DNA of 64,000 nucleotides from JACVRW01 sp963814095 (GTDB taxonomy: Bacteria > Actinomycetota > Thermoleophilia > Solirubrobacterales > Thermoleophilaceae): positions 434,001 to 498,000 of the forward strand of contig CAWFBT010000006.1 of NCBI GenBank assembly GCA_963814095.1, in the 5' to 3' direction. The notes under the pieces were generated by a model. The model saw only the letters and a program-made list of their open reading frames with translations. It was not told the DNA's origin and did not search any database. The position numbers and the translations under genes are program-made. This document shows, one piece after another, positions 16,376-24,147 of the stretch. Position 1 is the first letter of the stretch; each line of letters opens with the position of its first letter.

Positions 16376-16699
16376 ATGGCTGACGACCGCCGATTCGAGC
16401 TCGATGATCTGCTGCTCCGCCCGGGCTGCTACCTGAACCCGCAGACCGAGGTGATGGTGGTCGTCGACGACTCGCCCGCGATCGACGGCGAGATCTTCAA
16501 CCTCGAGGAGTTCGAGGGCGCCGACTGGGTGTTGATCGCGGACGAGGTCCCGGTCGACGAGGCGCGCCGCGACGAGCTGCTCGAGAACTTCCAGGCCACC
16601 TATCACGGCGGCGACGGCCGCATGCGGCTGACGAGCGAGGAACTCGACGAGCAGGACGACGTCGACGAGGAGAAGGAAGAGGACGAGCTCGAGGAGTAG
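16376..16699 (+). CDS. Small acidic protein of unknown function
   Basis: The 107-residue protein has a folded N-terminal part ('FELDDLLLRPGCYLNPQTEV', 'MVVVDDSPAIDGEIFNLEEF', 'WVLIADEVPVDEARRDELL') and a strongly acidic, probably disordered tail of Asp/Glu. I do not recognise the family. It is 25 bases upstream of the glycosylase gene, so co-transcription is plausible. The acidic tail could mimic nucleic acid or bind basic partners, but nothing in the sequence proves this. Confidence 0.65.
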   Translation: MADDRRFELDDLLLRPGCYLNPQTEVMVVVDDSPAIDGEIFNLEEFEGADWVLIADEVPVDEARRDELLENFQATYHGGDGRMRLTSEELDEQDDVDEEKEEDELEE

Positions 16700-16724
16700 C
16701 TCCGACCACGCGCTGCTGGCGTGG

Positions 16725-17468
16725 TTGGCGGCGCGGGCGGTGCCCGGCGTCGAGGAGGTCGAGGAGGTCGTCTATGGGCGCACGGCGGTGCTCGAAGGCC
16801 GCCCGGGCGTCGTTCGGATCGATGCGAATCACCCGCCGCAGGACGGGCGCGGACGGCTCGTCCTCGGGCTCGATCAGGACCACGCCGAGATCGACCGCGC
16901 GCTCGGCACCGACCCGCTGCTCGCGCCACTCGTCGAGGCCCGGCCCGGCCTGCGCGTGGCGGGCGCCTGGGACGGCTTCGAGCTCGCCGTGCGGGCGGTG
17001 CTCGGCCAGCAGGTGTCCGTGGCGGCGGGGCGCGGCCTCGCCGAACGGCTCGCACTGAGGCACGGCGAGCCTCTGGCGCAGCCGGAGGGCAGCCTCGAGC
17101 GGCTGTTCCCGAGCGCCGAGCGGCTCGCGGAAGCCGAGATCGTGGGCATGCCCGCCACCCGCGCCCGCGCGTTGCAGGCGCTCGCGGCGGCCGTCGCCGG
17201 CGGGCTCGTGATCGACGAGCGCCAGGACCTGCCGACGGTTCGCGCGGCGCTCCTCGAGCTGCCGGGGATCGGCCCCTGGACCGTCGAATACGTCGCCATG
17301 CGCGCGCTTCGCGACCCGGATGCGTTCCCGGCGGGCGACCTCGTGCTGCGCAACGCGCTCGGCGGCATCAGCGCCCGCGAGCTGCTCGCCCGGGCGGAGG
17401 CATGGCGGCCCTGGCGGGCCTATGCCGCCATGCATCTCTGGACGGCCACCGTCGCTGCGAACCCTTAG
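16725..17468 (+). CDS. alkA: DNA-3-methyladenine glycosylase, AlkA family
   Basis: The 247-residue protein removes alkylated bases in base excision repair. It has an N-terminal AlkA_N-like domain (residues 1-75, 'LAARAVPGVEEVEEVVYGRT'), the HhH-GPD entry 'FELAVRAVLGQQVSVAAGRG', the helix-hairpin-helix 'LPGIGPWTVEYVAMRAL' (about 179-195) and the catalytic Asp in 'PAGDLVLR' (Asp205). No iron-sulfur Cys cluster is present, as usual for AlkA. The start is TTG at 16725 or CTG at 16713; homology appears to begin a few residues upstream ('LLAWLAARAVPG'), favouring CTG. The methylated-DNA regulator domain of Ada is not fused. The -10 box of the next gene overlaps its stop. Confidence 0.87.
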   Translation: MAARAVPGVEEVEEVVYGRTAVLEGRPGVVRIDANHPPQDGRGRLVLGLDQDHAEIDRALGTDPLLAPLVEARPGLRVAGAWDGFELAVRAVLGQQVSVAAGRGLAERLALRHGEPLAQPEGSLERLFPSAERLAEAEIVGMPATRARALQALAAAVAGGLVIDERQDLPTVRAALLELPGIGPWTVEYVAMRALRDPDAFPAGDLVLRNALGGISARELLARAEAWRPWRAYAAMHLWTATVAANP

Positions 17469-17471
17469 GCT
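17466..17471 (+). promoter_or_regulatory. Candidate -10 box of the antiporter gene
   Basis: TAGGCT overlaps the alkA stop codon and lies 9 bases before the ATG at 17481; the hexamer and spacing match the box at 16360. Confidence 0.4.
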
Positions 17472-17480
17472 TCGCGCGCC

Positions 17481-18566
17481 ATGAGGCCCGTCTACTACCT
17501 CGGCGTCTTCATCCCGGCGGCGATCGGGCTCGAGCTCGCCCACGCGGACCCGGTGCTCGTCTTCGGCGCCGCCGCACTCGGCGTGGTCCCGTGCGCGGCC
17601 GTGATGGGCGAGGCGACCGAGGCGATCGCCGCCAAGACGGGACCGGGCATCGGCGGGCTCCTGAACGTGACCTTCGGCAACGCGCCCGAGCTGATCATCG
17701 CCTTCTTCGCCCTGAACAAGGGCCTTCAGGAGGTCGTCAAGGCGTCGATCGTGGGCTCGATCATCGGCAACATCCTGCTCGTGATGGGGGCCGCGATGGT
17801 GGTCGGAGGGCTGCCGCGCGACAAGCAGACCTTCAGCCGCACCGCCGCCAACGCCCAGTCCGCGATGCTGATGCTGGCCCTCGCCGCTCTGATCTTCCCG
17901 GCGATCTTCCAGCTGATCCACGGCGGCGGGCTGCCCGGCGTCGGCGAGGAGCGCGTGGACTTCGGCTCGGACCTCGAGACGCTCTCCCTCTGCGTGGCGA
18001 TCGTGCTGTTGATCAGCTACGTGCTCGGCCTCATCTTCTCGCTCAAGACACACCGCGCCGTCTTCAACCCCTACGACGCGAGCGCCGAGGAGGAAGAGGA
18101 GCACCACTGGCCGGTCAAGCGCGCGGGCATCTATCTGGCCGTGTCGGCGGTGGCCGTGGGCGTTATGTCCGAGATCCTGGTGGGCTCGATCTCAGAGGCA
18201 TCGGAGGACATCGGCCTCTCCGAGTTCTTCGTCGGCGTGTTCATCGTGGCGATCGTCGGCAACGCCGCCGAGCACTGGGTGGCCGTCCTGGTGGCGGCGA
18301 AGGACAAGATGGACCTCGCGGTGAACATCGCGATCGGCTCGAGCGCTCAGATTGCGCTGTTCGTCGCGCCCGTGCTCGTGCTGCTGTCGTTCGTCGTCGG
18401 CCCGGACCCGATGGCGCTCGTCTTCAACGGCTATGAGATCGGCGCGCTCCTGTTCGCGGTGCTGATCGCGAACCTGGTGACGCAGGAGGGCGAGTCGAAC
18501 TGGTTCGAAGGCGTCCAGCTGCTGGCGCTGTACGCCGTGCTCGGGCTGGTCTTCTACTTCGCCTGA
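17481..18566 (+). CDS. cax: Calcium/proton antiporter, CaCA (CAX) family
   Basis: This 361-residue inner-membrane protein has about eleven hydrophobic segments and two inverted halves. Each half carries the ion-binding alpha-repeat: 'LLNVTFGNAPELIIAFFAL' in the first and 'FIVAIVGNAAEHWVAVLVA' in the second, with the conserved Glu residues. A loop with acidic residues ('YDASAEEEEEHHW') separates the halves, as in CAX exchangers. It exports Ca2+ (or Mn2+) in exchange for protons. The gene is preceded by a likely leaderless promoter and is convergent with the M28 peptidase gene, overlapping its end by 13 bases. Confidence 0.92.
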   Translation: MRPVYYLGVFIPAAIGLELAHADPVLVFGAAALGVVPCAAVMGEATEAIAAKTGPGIGGLLNVTFGNAPELIIAFFALNKGLQEVVKASIVGSIIGNILLVMGAAMVVGGLPRDKQTFSRTAANAQSAMLMLALAALIFPAIFQLIHGGGLPGVGEERVDFGSDLETLSLCVAIVLLISYVLGLIFSLKTHRAVFNPYDASAEEEEEHHWPVKRAGIYLAVSAVAVGVMSEILVGSISEASEDIGLSEFFVGVFIVAIVGNAAEHWVAVLVAAKDKMDLAVNIAIGSSAQIALFVAPVLVLLSFVVGPDPMALVFNGYEIGALLFAVLIANLVTQEGESNWFEGVQLLALYAVLGLVFYFA

Positions 18567-19865
18567 GCCGAGAGCCGCCGCAGAGCCGCCTCGGCCGCCG
18601 CGGCCATCTCGGCGAGAACGGCCTGGTTGACGTTGCGCAGCCGGTCGCAGCTGCGGTGGTAGCAGGGATCGGCCGGCTCGCCGCCGGATCCGCGGCCGGA
18701 GGCGCCCGTGTAGAGGCCGTTCACCGGGATGCCTGCCTTCTCGAAGGGCGCGTGGTCGGAGGCCCCGCCGGTGCTCTCGCCCGGCAGCCGGCGGCCGGCC
18801 GCGCGGCGCAGCAGCTGCGCGAGCTGCGGGTCGCCGTCCGAGTAGACGGCGGGACGCGCGTTCGGGGAGCCGACCATGTCGAAGTTGAGATAGGCGGCGA
18901 TCTGTCCCCGCTCCGTCGGCGGAGAGTGAGCGCACGTAGCGACGCGACCCCAGCAGCCCGAGCTCCTCGGCTCCCCAGAAGGCGAGCCGGATGCGCGCGC
19001 CCGGCGGCCGCGGGCCGATCTCCTCGGCCGCCTCGAGCAGCGTCGCGACGCCGCTGCCGTTGTCGTTCAGGCCGGGGCCGTTCGCGACGGAGTCGAGATG
19101 GGCGCCCGCCATCGCCACGTGCTCGCCCGAGCCGCCGGGCGTCTCCGCGATCACGTTCTGCGTGCGCCGGCGCTCGGAGGTCGCGTCGACGTCGAGCCTC
19201 ACCTGGTCCCCGTTCGCCACGCCCGCGCCGGCGCTCACGATCAGGGCCGGGATGCGGGTCCCGACCCCGCCGAGCGTGGCGGACGGAACCTCCCCGCCCT
19301 CGTTGTCCACCACGAGCAGCGCGCCGGCGCCGGACCGCTGGGCGTTCTGCGCCTTGACGCGGAAGAAGCACCTGCCGCGCTCGGCCAGGGCGATCTCGCC
19401 GTCTCCGAAACCGTCGAAGTCGGAGCCCTCACAGCCGTCGCCGACGCCGCGCGCGCGACCCGCGACGCGCCCGGAGCCCGAGTAGACGATCACGCGGAAG
19501 TCGTCGCCCCTGCTCAGCCTGCGCCCGTCGACCGAAAGCCGGGCCGAACGCTCGCGGTAGAAGGGAAAGCTGACCTCCTGCGTGCGCACGTTCCAGCCGG
19601 CACCGCGCAGCCGCTCGCGCACGTACTCGACCGAGGCGCGGTCCCCCGCCGTGCCGGCGGCGCGGTTGCCGCCGTTCTCGTCGGCGATCCGCTGGAGCGC
19701 GCGCAGGTGATCGGCGAGCGTCGCGGGCGGGGGCGGCGGCGCCTGTGCCGGACGCGCCGCCGGATCCTGCGCGCGCCCCTCCGCCGCTCCGTCGTCGCCC
19801 GAGTCGCAGCCGCTCGCGGCCGCCACCAGCAGCGTTGCGAGTCCGGCCGCGAGCGCGCGTAGCAC
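18554..19865 (-). pseudogene. M28-family zinc aminopeptidase lipoprotein, frameshifted
   Basis: The N-terminal frame begins with a lipoprotein signal ('LATLLVAAASGCDS'), a Pro-rich linker, a PA domain and the first M28 zinc ligands 'GAHLDSVANGPGLNDNGSG' and 'WGAEELGLLGSRRYV'. After 'SLSADGA' the frame loses homology, while the -1 related frame continues with 'GQIAAYLNFDMVGSPN', the final zinc region 'SDHAPFEKAGIPV' and 'DPCYHRSCDRL' to a stop at 18554. Removing one G from the GGGG run (18906-18909) restores a full-length enzyme of about 436 residues. Start is GTG at 19865 with a TAGCTT box upstream. It is either a sequencing error or a recent null mutation. Confidence 0.8.
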
Positions 19866-19872
19866 TCACCGA

Positions 19873-19878
19873 AAGCTA
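19873..19878 (-). promoter_or_regulatory. Candidate -10 box of the M28 peptidase gene
   Basis: On the minus strand TAGCTT lies 7 bases before the GTG at 19865, with no Shine-Dalgarno. Confidence 0.35.
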
Positions 19879-20532
19879 GCTGCCGTTCCCCGCCGCGGCC
19901 GACGCGAAGCCCGAGGGCACCTTGCGCAGCTCGCTCGCCGAGACGATCCGGTCTATGAGCCCGTATTCCACGGCCTCCTCGGCGCCGAAGAAACGGTCGC
20001 GCTCCATGTCCTCGTGGACCTCTTCTTGGGTCTTGTTCGTGTGGCGCGCATAGATCTCCTCGATCAGCCGGCGCAGCTCGAGCACCTCGCGCGCGTGTAT
20101 CTCGATGTCCGACGACTGGCCCTGGAAGCCGGACGAGGGCTGGTGGATGAGGATCCGCGCGTTCGGCAGCGTGAGCCGCTTGCCCACGGTCCCTCCCGCC
20201 AGGATCAGCGAGCCTGCCGACATCGCCATCCCGTAGCAGATGGTCTGAACGTCGGGCCGGATGTACTGCATCGTGTCGTAGATCGCCAGCCCGGCGTGCA
20301 GGGAGCCGCCCGGCGAGTTGACGTACACCGACACGTCCTTGTCCGGGTCCTCGGACTCGAGGTGCACGAGCTGGGCGACCACGAGGTTGGCGATCTCGTC
20401 GTCGATCGGGCGCCCGATGAAGACGATGCGCTCGTTGAGCAGGCGGGAGTAGATGTCGAAGGAGCGCTCGCCCCTGGGCGTCTGCTCCACGACCATCGGG
20501 ACGAGCGAGCTGGTGGCACGGCCTATCTGCAT
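19876..20532 (-). CDS. clpP: ATP-dependent Clp protease proteolytic subunit
   Basis: The 218-residue serine protease forms the tetradecameric chamber fed by ClpX or ClpC. Catalytic residues are Ser105 in 'YGMAMSAGSLIL', His130 in 'ARILIHQPSSG' and Asp175 in 'EEVHEDMERDRFF'; 'VNSPGGSLHAGLAIYDTM' is the oxyanion region. The active-site Ser motif departs from the common 'GQAASMGA', which suggests a divergent paralogue rather than the main ClpP. No clpX, second clpP or tig gene is adjacent. Start at the ATG at 20532 is favoured over the upstream ATG in the same frame, which lies in the operator region; AAAGGAG precedes it. Confidence 0.92.
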   Translation of the reverse strand: MQIGRATSSLVPMVVEQTPRGERSFDIYSRLLNERIVFIGRPIDDEIANLVVAQLVHLESEDPDKDVSVYVNSPGGSLHAGLAIYDTMQYIRPDVQTICYGMAMSAGSLILAGGTVGKRLTLPNARILIHQPSSGFQGQSSDIEIHAREVLELRRLIEEIYARHTNKTQEEVHEDMERDRFFGAEEAVEYGLIDRIVSASELRKVPSGFASAAAGNGS

Positions 20533-20569
20533 CGGAGGAGCTCCTTTTCCGCGCGCTGCGGCGCTACAG

Positions 20570-20587
20570 TGCAACTATTCAGTTGCA
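20570..20587. promoter_or_regulatory. Operator dyad 1 upstream of SRPBCC-ArsR operon
   Basis: TGCAACT-ATTC-AGTTGCA is a perfect 7-bp inverted repeat. It shares the TGCAAC/GTTGCA core with the second dyad 24 bp downstream (centre to centre). Likely bound by the ArsR-family protein encoded at 21022-21357; it also lies in the clpP upstream region. Confidence 0.65.
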
Positions 20588-20594
20588 CGATACC

Positions 20595-20610
20595 GCAACC
20601 ATTTGGTTGC
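20595..20610. promoter_or_regulatory. Operator dyad 2 upstream of SRPBCC-ArsR operon
   Basis: GCAACCA-TT-TGGTTGC is a perfect 7-bp inverted repeat ending 16 bases before the ATG at 20627. Together with dyad 1 it forms a two-site operator for autoregulation. Confidence 0.65.
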
Positions 20611-20626
20611 ACATGGAGGCCCCACC

Positions 20627-21022
20627 ATGAATAAGGCCGTCGAACGCGAACTTCTCGTCCCCGACACACCGGAAGAGGTCTGGGACTCGCTGGCCGAGCC
20701 CGCCTGGCTCGGTGAGGACGCCTCGATTGAGCTGGAGCCGGCCGGCGAGGTGCGCGCGGGCGAGCGCAGCGGCTTCGTCGAGGAGGCCGAGGAGCCGAAC
20801 CGGCTCGTGTTCTGGTGGGGCGCGCCGGACGAGGAGGCCTCGCGCGTCGAGCTCGATCTCGAGGAGACCGACGAGGGCACGATCGTGCGCGTGACGGAGT
20901 CGCGGCCCCTCGAGATCCTGAGCGTTCGCGGGCGCGAGCTCGCCGTCGAGCTCGACCTCGCCGGCGGTCAGGGGCCGGTGGCCGCCGCCGCCGCGGGCGG
21001 CGGCGCGCTAGTGATGGCCTGA
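20627..21022 (+). CDS. SRPBCC (START/Bet v1-like) family protein
   Basis: The 131-residue protein starts 'MNKAVERELLVPDTPEEVWD' with the typical first strand and helix of the SRPBCC/AHSA1 ligand-binding fold, then 'WLGEDASIELEPAGEVRAGE', 'EPNRLVFWWGA' and 'VELDLEETDEGTIVRVTES'. A Gly/Ala-rich C-terminus replaces the usual long helix end. Such proteins bind hydrophobic ligands and are often paired with ArsR regulators. ATG at 20627 has GGAGG eight bases upstream. The stop overlaps the ATG of the arsR gene (TGATG), so the pair is co-translated and autoregulated by the two dyads upstream. Confidence 0.82.
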   Translation: MNKAVERELLVPDTPEEVWDSLAEPAWLGEDASIELEPAGEVRAGERSGFVEEAEEPNRLVFWWGAPDEEASRVELDLEETDEGTIVRVTESRPLEILSVRGRELAVELDLAGGQGPVAAAAAGGGALVMA

Positions 21023-21357
21023 TGCCGGCAGCCGACCCGGCGGACGCGGTCTTCAGCGCGCTCGCGGACGGCACGCGCCGCGACCTGTTCGCACTGCTCG
21101 GCCGGCACGGCGAGGCGAGCGCAACCGATCTGGCGCGCGAGCTGCCCGTCACGCGCCAGGCGGTGCAGAAGCACCTCGGGCTGCTGGCAGACGCAGGCCT
21201 CGTGGCCGCGCGCCGCTCCGGCCGCGAGGTGCTCTACCACCCCACGCCCGGGCCGATGTCCGAGGCACTCGAGTGGATGGCCGAGGTCGGACACCAGTGG
21301 GACGACCGCCTGGCTGCGCTCGAGCGCCAGCTCGCCAGCCGGCGTACGAGCGCCTAG
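21022..21357 (+). CDS. ArsR-family transcriptional regulator
   Basis: The 111-residue winged-helix repressor reads 'DAVFSALADGTRRDLFALL' (helix 1-2), 'ASATDLARELPVTRQAVQKH' (recognition helix) and 'AARRSGREVLYHPTPG' (wing). No Cys metal-site motif (ELCVCDL) is present, so it is not a classic metal sensor; it belongs to the group coupled to SRPBCC proteins, where the partner or its ligand may be the signal. It probably binds the TGCAAC dyads at 20570-20610. The coding end overlaps the end of the convergent terC gene by four bases. Confidence 0.88.
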   Translation: MPAADPADAVFSALADGTRRDLFALLGRHGEASATDLARELPVTRQAVQKHLGLLADAGLVAARRSGREVLYHPTPGPMSEALEWMAEVGHQWDDRLAALERQLASRRTSA

Positions 21358-22430
21358 TCCCGGCTACTGGCTTCGCCGGCCTGGTCGGCGGAGCCACCCT
21401 GGGCCACGCCCGATACTTCGCGCTCGTCGTCGTCGTCGTCGTCGCGGCGCTCCGCGTCGTGCGGCGTGCCCTGCTTCATCTGCTCGACGCGCTCCTCGCG
21501 CTTCTCCTCGGCGTGCGGGTCGCGACTGTCGGCCCGGATCGACAGCAGGATCCCGACGGTGAAGGCAACCGCGATGACCGCGAGGCTCACCAGCGGGCCA
21601 ACCTTCACGACGTCCTCGATCAGCAGCTTTACGCCGACCAGACCGAGGATGATCGCGATCGTCTCGTCGAGGTAGCGGAAGCGCGCGATCAGGCTCTCCA
21701 CGAGCACGAACAGGGCGCGCATGCCGAGCAGCGCGAAGACGTTGCCCATCCAGATCAGCAGCGGGTCGCGCGTGATCGCGAAGGCGGCCGGGATCGAGTC
21801 GATCGCGAAGGCGATGTCGGCGAAGACGATGGCCGCCAGGCACAGGAAGAGCGGGGTGACGTAGCGGCGCCCGTCCTGCTTCACGAACCAGTGGCCGCCG
21901 TGGAACTCGCCCGTGACCGGGAAGAACTTGCGTACGGCGCGCACCATCAGGTTCTTGTCGGGGTCGACGTTCTCCGCCACTCCGCGCCAGATCCGATAGG
22001 CGAGCACGATCAGCGCCGCGCCGAGCAGGTAGATGACGACGTGGAACTGCTCTATCAGCTCGACGCCGGCGAGGATGAAGATCCCTCGCATCACGAGCGC
22101 GGCGACGATTCCCCAGAAGAGCAGCCGCGGGCGGCGCTCGTAGGGCACGCCGAAGTAGGCGAACAGCAGCAGGAAGACGAACAGGTTGTCGAGCGACAGC
22201 GAGCGCTCGATCAGGTAGACGGTCGTGTAGAGAACGGCGTCCTCGCTGCCCTCGAGGAGCATGACCGGGATCGCCGCCGCGAGCGCCAGGACGAGCCAGC
22301 CGACCGACCACCAGACGGCCTCTTTGAAGCTCGGCTCGCGCCCGCGCGCGAAGAAGTGGAGGTCGAGCCACAGGAAGAAGAACAGGGCCACGATCAGCCC
22401 GGCGAACAGCGTCAGGTCGGCGCCTGTCAT
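21354..22430 (-). CDS. TerC-family integral membrane protein
   Basis: The 358-residue protein has about nine membrane segments and the TerC/Alx signature: 'FFFLWLDLHFFARGREPSFK', 'LIERSLSLDNLFVFLLLFAY', 'ADIAFAIDSIPAAFAITRD' with membrane Asp/Glu residues, and 'RFRYLDETIAIILG'. TerC/Alx proteins export Mn2+ or supply metal to exported enzymes. The C-terminal cytoplasmic tail is highly charged, with a run of Asp. It is convergent with the arsR gene and divergent from the aldo/keto reductase (23 bases between starts). No tellurite genes are nearby, so tellurium resistance is not implied. Confidence 0.92.
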   Translation of the reverse strand: MTGADLTLFAGLIVALFFFLWLDLHFFARGREPSFKEAVWWSVGWLVLALAAAIPVMLLEGSEDAVLYTTVYLIERSLSLDNLFVFLLLFAYFGVPYERRPRLLFWGIVAALVMRGIFILAGVELIEQFHVVIYLLGAALIVLAYRIWRGVAENVDPDKNLMVRAVRKFFPVTGEFHGGHWFVKQDGRRYVTPLFLCLAAIVFADIAFAIDSIPAAFAITRDPLLIWMGNVFALLGMRALFVLVESLIARFRYLDETIAIILGLVGVKLLIEDVVKVGPLVSLAVIAVAFTVGILLSIRADSRDPHAEEKREERVEQMKQGTPHDAERRDDDDDDEREVSGVAQGGSADQAGEASSRD

Positions 22431-22441
22431 GTCCCTGAGCC

Positions 22442-22447
22442 TAGAGT
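22442..22447 (+). promoter_or_regulatory. Candidate -10 box of the aldo/keto reductase gene
   Basis: TAGAGT lies 6 bases before the ATG at 22454 in the 23-bp gap to the divergent terC gene; transcription likely starts at or next to the ATG. Confidence 0.35.
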
Positions 22448-22453
22448 GGAGTT

Positions 22454-23596
22454 ATGAGAGGGCACTTATCGATCGGCACCTGGAGCGGCGGGCGCTTCAT
22501 GCATTTCGGCGAGCCCATCTCCGACGAGCGGCTCGAGGCGCTGATCCGGCCGGGCGACGGGATCGCGAGCGTGATGACCGCGGACGCCTACGGCGCCGGG
22601 GCCGCGGACGAGCTCGTCGGACGCGCGCTCGAGGGCCTGCCGCGCTCCTCCTACGCACTCGCCGGAGCGGTCGGCCACGACTTCTACGAGGGCGAGCGCG
22701 AGGGCGCGAAGGGCTACCCGCGCTTCACCGATCCACGCCTGCGCGGCCCGGACGGCTACGCCGCCTACCTGCGCATGGCGGTCGAGCGCAGCCTCGAGCG
22801 CTGCGGCACGGACCACTTCGACCTGCTGCTGCTTCACAACCCGGACCGGCGCGGCTTCGAGTCGCCCGAAGTCTGGGAGGCGCTGCGCGAGCTGCGCGAC
22901 GAGGGCCTTGCCCGCGAGCTGGGCGTGGCGCCGGGGCCTGCGAACGGCTTCACGCTGGACGTGATCGGCTGCTTCGAACGCTACGGCGAGCTGGTCGACT
23001 GGGCGATGCTGATCCTCAACCCGTTCGAGCCCTGGCCGGGCGAGCTCCCGCTCGCGGCGGCGCGGGACCACGGGGTCCGTGTGATCACGCGCGTCGTGGA
23101 CTACGGCGGCCTCTTCCACGACGATGTCCTACCCGGGCACCGCTTCGCGGACCATGATCACCGCGGCTTCCGCCCGGATGGGTGGGTGGAGGCCGGGCGA
23201 GAGAAGCTCGAGCGGTTGCGCCCGATCGCCGAGCGTCACGGCCTGACGACGCTGCAGCTCGCCTGTGCCTGGAACCTGGCGCACGACCCGGTCGAGTGTG
23301 TCGCCCCCACGCTGATCCAGGAGGCGGGGCCGGACGCGAAGCCGATCGAGGCCAAGCGCGCCGAGCTCGCCGCCGTGCCGGCCGAGTCGCCGCTCAGCGC
23401 CGAGGAGGTCGACGAGATCCGCCGCATCGGCGACAACACGGGCTCGATGCTGCTCAAGGGCGCGACTCCCGACCACGACGGCGAGGAGCGCCCCGACCGC
23501 TGGCCCGTGGATCAGGAACGAGCCGAGCTGGCGCGCCGCTGGGGCATCGACCCCGAGCGGGACCTACGCCGCCGCCCGGTCCCGGTCAGCGGCTAG
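22454..23596 (+). CDS. Aldo/keto reductase family protein
   Basis: The 380-residue protein has a TIM-barrel AKR pattern: 'HLSIGTWSGGRFMHFGEPIS', 'MTADAYGAGAADELVGRALE' (Asp and Tyr of the tetrad), 'CGTDHFDLLLLHNPDRRGF' (catalytic His in LLLLHNP), and 'LTTLQLACAWNLAHDPVECV' near the cofactor site. The strand that should carry the tetrad Lys reads 'SSYALAGAVGHDFYE' with no Lys, so catalysis may be altered or the enzyme may act differently. The reaction is NADPH-dependent carbonyl reduction if active; substrate unknown. Divergent from terC. Confidence 0.82.
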   Translation: MRGHLSIGTWSGGRFMHFGEPISDERLEALIRPGDGIASVMTADAYGAGAADELVGRALEGLPRSSYALAGAVGHDFYEGEREGAKGYPRFTDPRLRGPDGYAAYLRMAVERSLERCGTDHFDLLLLHNPDRRGFESPEVWEALRELRDEGLARELGVAPGPANGFTLDVIGCFERYGELVDWAMLILNPFEPWPGELPLAAARDHGVRVITRVVDYGGLFHDDVLPGHRFADHDHRGFRPDGWVEAGREKLERLRPIAERHGLTTLQLACAWNLAHDPVECVAPTLIQEAGPDAKPIEAKRAELAAVPAESPLSAEEVDEIRRIGDNTGSMLLKGATPDHDGEERPDRWPVDQERAELARRWGIDPERDLRRRPVPVSG

Positions 23597-23650
23597 GGCC
23601 GCAGGCGCCGCCCGGCGATCCGGGTCCGGCGGCGCAACGTAGCTCACGTG

Positions 23651-23950
23651 TCAGCTGTCCACCGTGTCGATCACCTCGTAGACGCCGGACACGTGGTCGT
23701 TCTCGACGAATGCGGACAGGCGATCCACGCGCTGGTTCTCCTCGGCATCCGCGGCCTCGCGCCAGGCGCGGTACTCGTCCTCGGTCATGTCGAAGATCCC
23801 GAACGAGATCACCTCGTCCTCGTCGCGGATGTTCCGTGCGTGGTAGGCCCGCTGAAAGCCTGGCGGCATGTCCTCGCCAGGGTCCCAGCCCCGGCGGAAC
23901 TGCTCCCAGGCCCCGGGCTTCAAGCGACGGGCGGAAAACATGACGATCAT
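23651..23950 (-). CDS. Small ABM/dimeric alpha-beta-barrel-like protein
   Basis: The 99-residue product starts 'MIVMFSARRLKPGAWEQFRR' and contains 'AYHARNIRDEDEVISFGIFD' and 'EYRAWREAADAEENQRVDRL', a strand-helix pattern like antibiotic-biosynthesis monooxygenase or EthD-type dimeric barrels. A clear GGAGG lies before the ATG at 23950. Its ATG overlaps the stop of the 66-residue ORF upstream (ATGA), which in turn overlaps the MFS gene. It is the last gene of this three-gene operon. An accessory role in detoxifying the exported compound is possible but not shown. Confidence 0.72.
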   Translation of the reverse strand: MIVMFSARRLKPGAWEQFRRGWDPGEDMPPGFQRAYHARNIRDEDEVISFGIFDMTEDEYRAWREAADAEENQRVDRLSAFVENDHVSGVYEVIDTVDS

Positions 23951-24147
23951 GCTCGACCTCCAGGTGAGCTCGTGGCCACTTCGCAAATGCCGAGATGGCC
24001 ATGATGCCGATCTGGCCCGGCGGGTGACGAGGCGTGGCCGCTGAGCTCGCCGTTCCTCACGGAGATGTCACGGATGTAGGAGGCGACGACCCCGTCGATT
24101 CCCCGTCGGACTCTCGCCTGTCGGGCTTCATGGTTGCTGTGCGTCAT
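23947..24147 (-). CDS. Small protein between MFS exporter and ABM-like gene
   Basis: The 66-residue protein starts 'MTHSNHEARQARVRRGIDGV', then 'VASYIRDISVRNG', and ends in a Gly/Pro/His-rich tail. It overlaps the MFS stop codon and the next ATG by four bases each (ATGA), which supports real translation in the operon. No membrane segment and no recognised family. The tail could be poorly folded; a helical N-terminus is the only clear element. Confidence 0.5.
   Translation of the reverse strand: MTHSNHEARQARVRRGIDGVVASYIRDISVRNGELSGHASSPAGPDRHHGHLGICEVATSSPGGRA

Noticed and set aside
16497..18107. 536-codon minus-strand open frame over the alkA and cax genes
   Set aside because: Shadow of two well-defined plus-strand genes with conserved motifs.
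21354..22430. Tellurite resistance
   Set aside because: TerC alone without terZABDE does not imply it; the family has metal-related roles.
21273..22457. 394-codon plus-strand open frame over terC
   Set aside because: Asp/Glu/Gln-rich shadow; terC on the minus strand has full membrane topology and signatures.
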